64,000 nucleotides of DNA from Rhodospirillaceae bacterium (GTDB taxonomy: Bacteria > Pseudomonadota > Alphaproteobacteria > Dongiales > Dongiaceae). Both the position numbers and the translations under genes were made by a program. Within the stretch, counting starts at the first letter, position 1. Every line of letters starts with the position of its first letter. The DNA lies in contig JADJQM010000002.1 in the NCBI GenBank assembly GCA_016712715.1, positions 806,001 through 870,000 on the forward strand, in the 5' to 3' direction. The notes below the pieces were generated by a model, which was given only the letters and a program-made list of their open reading frames with translations, made no database searches and was not told the DNA's origin. Positions 59,632 to 64,000 of this stretch are shown piece by piece.

Positions 59632-60546
59632 CTAGGGCAGCGGCTTCACGGCCACTTCGCGGATCCAATAGCTGCCGCCGACATTGGTGAGCAGGATGCC
59701 GTCGAAATCGCCTGTCAGGCTCTTGTCGCTGGCGGCGATGACGGTCTGGCCGTCGAGCAGCACCGTCATCTTGCCGGTGGAATCGCGGCTGAATGTCAGC
59801 TCATGAGCATTGCCGTCTTCCAGATTGATGGCGCCGTTATAGCTGCCAAGCAAGGTGGCGCCGCTCGCCGCCACGCGCTGCAACAGCAGCGCCTGGGAAT
59901 TGCCGGGCTGATAGGAGACGCGGTACTGGTTCTGCGCCGAGGCACCCTGATAGAGGCTGAGCTGCAGGCCGCCATAGCGATCCTTCGAGGTGAACTTGGT
60001 GCTGGCGGTGAAATTGCCCGGCAACTTTGCCTTGGTGTAGATCGCCGCATATTGCGGGTTGGCCTGCTGCGCCGTGCCCTGCGGGTTGAGAAGATTCCCG
60101 AGCAGCGAGTTGAGATTGGCTTGCTGGCGGATCTTGCTGACCAAGCCGCGATTGCTGCCTGATTTGTCAACCTGCCATGTACCGGCGGTGACTTTCCAGG
60201 TCGGGTTGGTTGCGAATTCGTTGTCGCTGAAATTGTCGAGGAAGGGCTGCGCCTGAGACACCATGGTGGCAGCTTCGTAATCCGCGATCAGCTTCTTGAG
60301 GTCGTCCAGAAAGTCCGGCGACGCTGCCTGGTCCTTTTCGGCCTGGGCGACCTTGGCCTTGAGGTCGGTCAGCAGCTTCTGCGTGGCCTTCCCTTGCTGG
60401 GTGCCGGTCCAGGGCTGGTAGGTGGGCACGGCGTTTTCGGCCAGGGCCGGGATGGTGGGCGCAAAGACGCTGCCGAAGGCGATGCCGGCACCGACCAGCA
60501 CGGCAAGGGCCTTGATCGAGCCTGATTTGCGGCGTGAATTATCCAT
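59632..60546 (-). CDS. Secreted protein with lectin/LamG-like beta-sandwich
   Basis: 304 residues. The signal peptide (SIKALAVLVGAGIAFGSVFA, cleavage near PALAEN) is followed by a helical region (TQKLLTDLKAKVAQAEKDQA). From about residue 125 comes a beta-rich domain: FSDNEFATNPTWKVTAGTWQ, ASTKFTSKDRYGGLQLSLYQ, GNAHELTFSRDSTGKMTVLL. This resembles the concanavalin-like/3-keto-disaccharide hydrolase fold that binds carbohydrates. No catalytic residues were identified and the family was not named with certainty. It stands alone on the minus strand; phoR begins about 195 bases away on the other strand. Confidence 0.75.
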   Translation of the reverse strand: MDNSRRKSGSIKALAVLVGAGIAFGSVFAPTIPALAENAVPTYQPWTGTQQGKATQKLLTDLKAKVAQAEKDQAASPDFLDDLKKLIADYEAATMVSQAQPFLDNFSDNEFATNPTWKVTAGTWQVDKSGSNRGLVSKIRQQANLNSLLGNLLNPQGTAQQANPQYAAIYTKAKLPGNFTASTKFTSKDRYGGLQLSLYQGASAQNQYRVSYQPGNSQALLLQRVAASGATLLGSYNGAINLEDGNAHELTFSRDSTGKMTVLLDGQTVIAASDKSLTGDFDGILLTNVGGSYWIREVAVKPLP

Positions 60547-60741
60547 GACAGGGTTTCCTCTCTTCGGAAAGTTTCTTTACCTTGGTCCGATTCGCCCTCT
60601 GCTGCGACACTGGCAGGGCGGCGTGACATTGGGAGCGCGGCGCTTGGGTGTTGGAGTTGACCGGATCGTCGCCGGTTGCAGGCATTTTATCTTAACTACT
60701 GCAGCCAGCCTTCGTTCCCATTATGGGGTGAGATAGGTACC

Positions 60742-62070
60742 GTGCGGAAGGGCTTTGCCATACTTTTTCGTGATCTGGCCATTGTCGTCGTGTTCATGAC
60801 GGCGGTGGTCGGGTTTACCGGTCGGAACGATTGGCCGCTCCTGGTCGTGTTGCTGGCGACAGCCCTTTCAGCCCTGGCCTTCATCGTGCTGCGGCACCAA
60901 TCACCCCAGCCGGATGTCGCTGTGTCAGGGCCACTATCGGCGGGGACCGCGGGCCATGTGCCGGACGTCTTGGACGGCATCAGAGCTGTTCTCGATGCCC
61001 TGCCGGAGCCGGTCCTGGTGCTGGACGCGCAACGCCAGATCCGCATCGCCAACATGGCCGCCCGATCCCTGCTTGGTGCTGAAATCGAATCGCGGAGCCT
61101 GCTTGCGGTGCTGCGCCAGCCCGGGCTGCTCACAGCGCTGGACGCGCTGGCGAACGGTGAATCGCCCGAGGCCATGGAACTGCCGGAAATCGCCGGTCAC
61201 TCCCTGGTCGCGAACCTGGCCTTGATCGATCCAGGCGGCGCCGATATCGGACACACGCTCATCGTCTTTCATGACGTCTCGAACCTGCGCCGCGCCGAAT
61301 CCCTGCGCAGCGATTTCGTGGCGAATGTCAGCCACGAACTGAAGACGCCGCTGGCGACCCTCATCGGCTTCCTGGAGACGCTCAAAGGTCCGGCCCGCAA
61401 TGACGAGGCGGCGCGCGCCCGTTTCCTCGACATCATGCTGACCGAGGCGCAACGCATGAGCCGGATCGTGGCCGACCTGCTGTCGCTTTCAAGGATCGAG
61501 CTCAACGAGCACCAGCCGCCGGAAGGCGAGGCCGATCTCAAGCGTTTGCTTGCCGCCGTGGTCGACGGCCTCACGCTGAAAGCGGAGCAGCGCGGCATCG
61601 TCATCAGGACGCCGGATCCCGCCATGTTGCCAATCGTGCCGGGCGACGCCGACGAATTGACCCAGGTGGTGCAGAACCTGGTCGACAATGCCCTCAAATA
61701 CAGCCGTGACCAGTCAATGGTGACGATCGGCGCCGAGATTTTGACCGATCCGGCGCTGTTGCGGCTGCATCTGCCGCATCCAAAGGGTGTGCCCGCGGCG
61801 ATTGCCTTGAGCTTCCGCGATCAGGGACCGGGCATTGCGCGTGAGCATCTGCCGCGGCTGACCGAGCGCTTCTACCGGGTCGACACGGCACGGTCGCGGG
61901 AGATGGGCGGGACGGGGCTGGGCCTTGCCATCGTCAAGCACATCGTCAATCGCCATCGCGGCAAGCTCGAAATCCAGTCGGTCATGGGTGAGGGCAGCAC
62001 CTTCATGGTCTACCTGCCATTGGATGATGCGCCAAAACCTGCCGCCGCGCTGACCCAACACGGATCCTGA
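60742..62070 (+). CDS. phoR: Phosphate regulon sensor histidine kinase PhoR
   Basis: About 442 residues. Two N-terminal helices (FAILFRDLAIVVVFMTAVVG, WPLLVVLLATALSALAFIVL), a PAS domain (about 85-190) and a HisKA with phospho-His in FVANVSHELKTPLATLIGF are present. The HATPase follows with NLVDNALKYSRDQSMV, RDQGPGIAREHLPRLTERFY and GGTGLGLAIVKHIVNRH. It autophosphorylates and signals phosphate limitation to PhoB. GTG 60742 is the start. It lies just upstream of pstS; PhoB, PstCAB and PhoU are not in the window. Confidence 0.9.
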   Translation: MRKGFAILFRDLAIVVVFMTAVVGFTGRNDWPLLVVLLATALSALAFIVLRHQSPQPDVAVSGPLSAGTAGHVPDVLDGIRAVLDALPEPVLVLDAQRQIRIANMAARSLLGAEIESRSLLAVLRQPGLLTALDALANGESPEAMELPEIAGHSLVANLALIDPGGADIGHTLIVFHDVSNLRRAESLRSDFVANVSHELKTPLATLIGFLETLKGPARNDEAARARFLDIMLTEAQRMSRIVADLLSLSRIELNEHQPPEGEADLKRLLAAVVDGLTLKAEQRGIVIRTPDPAMLPIVPGDADELTQVVQNLVDNALKYSRDQSMVTIGAEILTDPALLRLHLPHPKGVPAAIALSFRDQGPGIAREHLPRLTERFYRVDTARSREMGGTGLGLAIVKHIVNRHRGKLEIQSVMGEGSTFMVYLPLDDAPKPAAALTQHGS

Positions 62071-62205
62071 CGCGGCGTATTTTCCTATTGATCAAGAACG
62101 CGTCGTGACATGAAAGCGTCACGGCTGCCGACTTCTCTGGATTTTTCATTGCGCCAGACCTGGATAGCCCGGCTGGCTCAGCGGAAATCCGAAGAAAGGC
62201 CGGCG

Positions 62206-62245
62206 ACGTCATCGAACTGTCACAAAAACGAAAACCGGCTGTCAT
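62206..62245 (+). promoter_or_regulatory. Pho-box array upstream of pstS
   Basis: Three CTGTCAY-type units fall on an exact 11-base lattice: CGTCAT in the unit at 62206, CTGTCAC at 62217 and CTGTCAT at 62239 (third unit skipped). The first pair, ACGTCATCGAACTGTCAC, matches 14 of 18 Pho-box positions. A TAATAA at 62256-62261 could be the -10 element. A looser box, GTGACATGAAAGCGTCAC, lies at 62105-62122. Confidence 0.75.
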
Positions 62246-62298
62246 GGAAGCGACCTAATAACGGCCCTGCTTGGTTTCACCCAAAAAAGGCTTCTGCC

Positions 62299-63321
62299 AT
62301 GAAACGATTTTCTCTTGCTCTCGCCGCGACCGGTATCGTCATTCTGACGGCTGGCGCCGCTGAGGCCCGCGACCAGCTGCACATCGTCGGTTCGTCGACT
62401 GTCTATCCGTTCTCGACCGCGGTCGCCGAGGAATTCGGCAAGAGCGGCAAGTTCAAGACCCCGATCGTCGAATCGACCGGCACCGGTGGCGGTCTGAAAC
62501 TGTTCTGCGCCGGCGTCGGCGTTGACAGCCCGGACATCGCCAATGCCAGCCGCAAGATCAAAGACAGCGAAATCGAAGATTGCAAGAAGAACGGCGTCAC
62601 CTCGATCACCGAAGTGGCGATCGGCTATGACGGCATCGTGCTCTCCAATTCCAAGGCAAGCGGCCGCATGGAACTCACCGTGAAGGACGTCTGGCTGGCC
62701 TTGGCCAAGGAAGTTCCCGTGAATGGCGCGCTCGCCGCCAACCCCTACAAGACCTGGAATGAAGTCAACCCGGCGCTCCCCGCCGAGAAGATTGAAGTCC
62801 TGGGCCCGCCGCCCACTTCCGGCACCCGCGACGCGTTCATCGAACTCGTCATGGACAAGGGCTGCAAGGGCATCGCCGAAATCGACGCCATCGAAGACAA
62901 GAAGGCCAAGGCCGGTGCCTGCGCCTCGATCCGCGAAGACGGCGCCTATATCGACGCCGGCGAGAACGACAACCTCATCGTCCAGAAGCTCGAAGCCAAT
63001 CCGAAGGCGCTCGGCATTTTCGGCTACTCCTTCCTGGAGCAGAACGAAGACAAGCTGCAGGGCAGCATCATGGACGGCGTCGAGCCGACCTTCGAGAACA
63101 TCGTCGGTGGCAAGTACGAGATCAGCCGCACGCTGTACTTCTACGTGAAGAACCAGCATGAAGGCCAGGTCCCGGGCATCCGCGAATTCGTCGCCGAATT
63201 CACCAGCGACAAGGCTGCCGGTGAAGAAGGCTATCTCGCCGACAAGGGCATGATCCCCTTCCCGGCCGAGATGCTGAAGGAAGTCCAGCAGAAGGCTGGT
63301 AGCCTCACCCCGATGATGTAA
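62299..63321 (+). CDS. pstS: Phosphate-binding periplasmic protein PstS
   Basis: 340 residues. The signal peptide ends near AGAAEAR. The mature protein has the phosphate-binding loops VGSSTVYPFSTAVAEEFG, ESTGTGGGLKLFCAGVG, NASRKIKDSEIEDCKKNG and the PPPTSGTRDAF motif. It is the larger PstS subtype with an extra AGACASIREDGAYIDAGEND region. It delivers phosphate to PstCAB. The ATG at 62299 follows the Pho-box array and begins the signal peptide. The permease genes are not next to it: a minus-strand YciI gene follows, with a terminator in between. Confidence 0.94.
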   Translation: MKRFSLALAATGIVILTAGAAEARDQLHIVGSSTVYPFSTAVAEEFGKSGKFKTPIVESTGTGGGLKLFCAGVGVDSPDIANASRKIKDSEIEDCKKNGVTSITEVAIGYDGIVLSNSKASGRMELTVKDVWLALAKEVPVNGALAANPYKTWNEVNPALPAEKIEVLGPPPTSGTRDAFIELVMDKGCKGIAEIDAIEDKKAKAGACASIREDGAYIDAGENDNLIVQKLEANPKALGIFGYSFLEQNEDKLQGSIMDGVEPTFENIVGGKYEISRTLYFYVKNQHEGQVPGIREFVAEFTSDKAAGEEGYLADKGMIPFPAEMLKEVQQKAGSLTPMM

Positions 63322-63342
63322 GTCATCGCTCTCGATAAAGCC

Positions 63343-63702
63343 TCAGGCCTCAAGACCCTTCCCCGGCAACGGGGGAGGGTTTCTTGTCTCTATCGTTGGC
63401 GCAGTGGGTGCCAGAGTTCGGCCCTGATGAAACACGCGCTGCCATTCGAGGATGCGATGAGACCGTCGCAACCCCACCGGCCAGAAGGGATCAGCCTCGA
63501 TCAGTTTCGAGACGCTGTCGGCATCCTCTGCATCGACCAGCCATAGGCCGCCCATTGGTTCGCCCGCAACGTCGCGCAGCGGACCGGCCGTCAGAATGGC
63601 GCTGCCATGCCTCTCGAGAAAAGATAGATGCTCTGGCATGAAGCGCCTGCGGATCTCCACGGCGCGGGCAAAATCATCCTCAAACAGTACGGCAAATATC
63701 AT
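63343..63702 (-). CDS. YciI-family protein
   Basis: 119 residues of the YCII/DGPF-like ferredoxin fold: MIFAVLFEDDFARAVEIRRR, PEHLSFLERHGSAILTAGPL and MGGLWLVDAEDADSVSKLIE with the ADPFWPVGLRRSHRILEWQR end that carries the conserved Asp-Pro and His. The function is thought to be as a small hydrolase or dehydrogenase-like protein, but it is not proven. AAGGAGG lies five bases before ATG 63702, so the GTG one codon earlier is not used. It diverges from a LysR gene that probably regulates it. Confidence 0.88.
   Translation of the reverse strand: MIFAVLFEDDFARAVEIRRRFMPEHLSFLERHGSAILTAGPLRDVAGEPMGGLWLVDAEDADSVSKLIEADPFWPVGLRRSHRILEWQRVFHQGRTLAPTAPTIETRNPPPLPGKGLEA
63355..63380 (+). terminator. 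Intrinsic terminator after pstS
   Basis: ACCCTTCCCC and GGGGGAGGGT form a ten-base stem with one bulge around loop GGCAAC, followed by TTCTTGTCT. It confirms that pstS is monocistronic here and overlaps the end of the YciI gene. Confidence 0.7.
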
Positions 63703-63786
63703 CACGGCCTCCTTGGCTGGACAGGGTCATGATAGTGCGGCAGAATTGCAGGTCGACGAGCAATGCAGCCGGAGTGAACTGCAAAA

Positions 63787-64000
63787 ATGCAGCCTCTCGA
63801 TTGGAACGATCTTCGTTACCTGCTGGCACTTGCCAGGACCGGCTCGTTTTCGCTTGCCGCGCGCCTGTTGCGGGTCAACGGGACGACGGTCGCGCGGAGA
63901 CTGAAGGTCATCGAGGCGCAATTGGCGGTTCGCCTTTTCGAGCGCGATGCAAATGGAACGATGCAGCCGACCGGCCCCGGCCGTATCGCCATCTCCCAGG
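63787..64000 (+). CDS. LysR-family transcriptional regulator, 3' end outside window
   Basis: About 71 residues are present: MQPLDWNDLRYLLALARTGS, FSLAARLLRVNGTTVARRLK and VIEAQLAVRLFERDANGT, the classic LysR winged helix-turn-helix. The inducer-binding half lies beyond position 64000. It is divergent from the YciI gene, whose expression it likely controls; the 84-base gap between them would hold the shared operator, which was not identified. Confidence 0.88.
   Translation, partial: MQPLDWNDLRYLLALARTGSFSLAARLLRVNGTTVARRLKVIEAQLAVRLFERDANGTMQPTGPGRIAISQ

Noticed and set aside
1..64000. CRISPR arrays, insertion sequences, prophage genes or rRNA operons.
   Set aside because: No regularly spaced repeats, transposase, integrase or phage structural proteins, or rRNA sequence were seen on either strand.

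Overview
The window is a GC-rich chromosomal segment of an alphaproteobacterium. The gene orders rnd-kdsD-lptC-lptA-lptB-rpoN-hpf-ptsN, aroA-cmk-rpsA-ihfB-lapA and ffh-rpsP-rimM-trmD-rplS-leuC, together with DUF1150 and FYDLN-acid (TIGR02300) proteins and an NDUFA9-like dehydrogenase, fit a Rhodospirillales-type genome. The genus cannot be read from the sequence. Almost all of it is housekeeping DNA. The exceptions are an AT-richer accessory patch at about 40.8-42.9 kb and a recombination scar at about 48.6-50.6 kb.

Layout. 0-6.2 kb: glutamate synthase gltB/gltD and a NUDIX hydrolase cut by the window edge, all on the minus strand. 6.5-10.9 kb: uppP, a frameshifted GT87-type membrane glycosyltransferase, a small membrane protein, a class I glutamine amidotransferase and an NDUFA9-like protein. 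11-18.8 kb: tRNA-Leu(CAG), RNase D, then LPS export with Kdo precursor synthesis, sigma-54, the long hibernation factor (frameshifted here) and EIIA-Ntr. 18.8-25.5 kb: an Hsp20-DUF1150 pair, a chimeric lipoprotein/ankyrin/PAS gene, a Cache chemoreceptor, a tiny Lys-rich protein, a SARP/BTAD-type regulator divergent from a DUF4242 gene, and tRNA-Ala(GGC). 25.6-31.2 kb: zinc-ribbon/acidic protein, aroA, cmk, rpsA, ihfB, lapA. 31.3-36.1 kb: a translationally coupled cassette made of a YLDPGTGS mini membrane protein, a methyltransferase and two paralogous membrane-anchored sulfatase/phosphatase-superfamily enzymes. 36.2-40.8 kb: a ROK repressor divergent from a xylose-type ABC importer (xylF, xylH, single-domain xylG). 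40.8-42.9 kb: an unknown AT-richer gene and a PrlF-YhaV toxin-antitoxin module with twin palindromic operators. 43-48.7 kb: ffh to leuC. 48.7-52.6 kb: a diguanylate cyclase, remnants of a second chemoreceptor and of a second leuC 3' end, and an intact PAS-chemoreceptor-PilZ gene. 52.6-64 kb: L,D-transpeptidase, MBL-fold hydrolase, MFS transporter, OmpR-type regulator, GTP cyclohydrolase II with a degenerate N-terminal half, a Pro/Ala-rich unknown, a methyltransferase, a secreted protein, phoR, pstS behind a Pho-box array, a YciI protein and the start of a LysR regulator.

How the genes connect. Envelope biogenesis is a recurring theme: uppP, kdsD, lptCAB, the surface-modification cassette, the L,D-transpeptidase and lapA. 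Nitrogen and phosphate control appear as gltBD, rpoN, ptsN, phoR and pstS. The diguanylate cyclase (with a product-inhibition I-site) next to a chemoreceptor carrying a PilZ domain suggests local coupling of c-di-GMP to chemotaxis.

Three otherwise normal genes (GT87, hpf, the first sulfatase-like gene) are each broken by one base. In GT87 the change lies in an AAAA run, in hpf in a CCC run, and in the sulfatase-like gene in a ctctgg context. hpf is near-universal, so base-calling or assembly indels are at least as likely as true mutations. No CRISPR array, insertion sequence, prophage or rRNA operon was seen.
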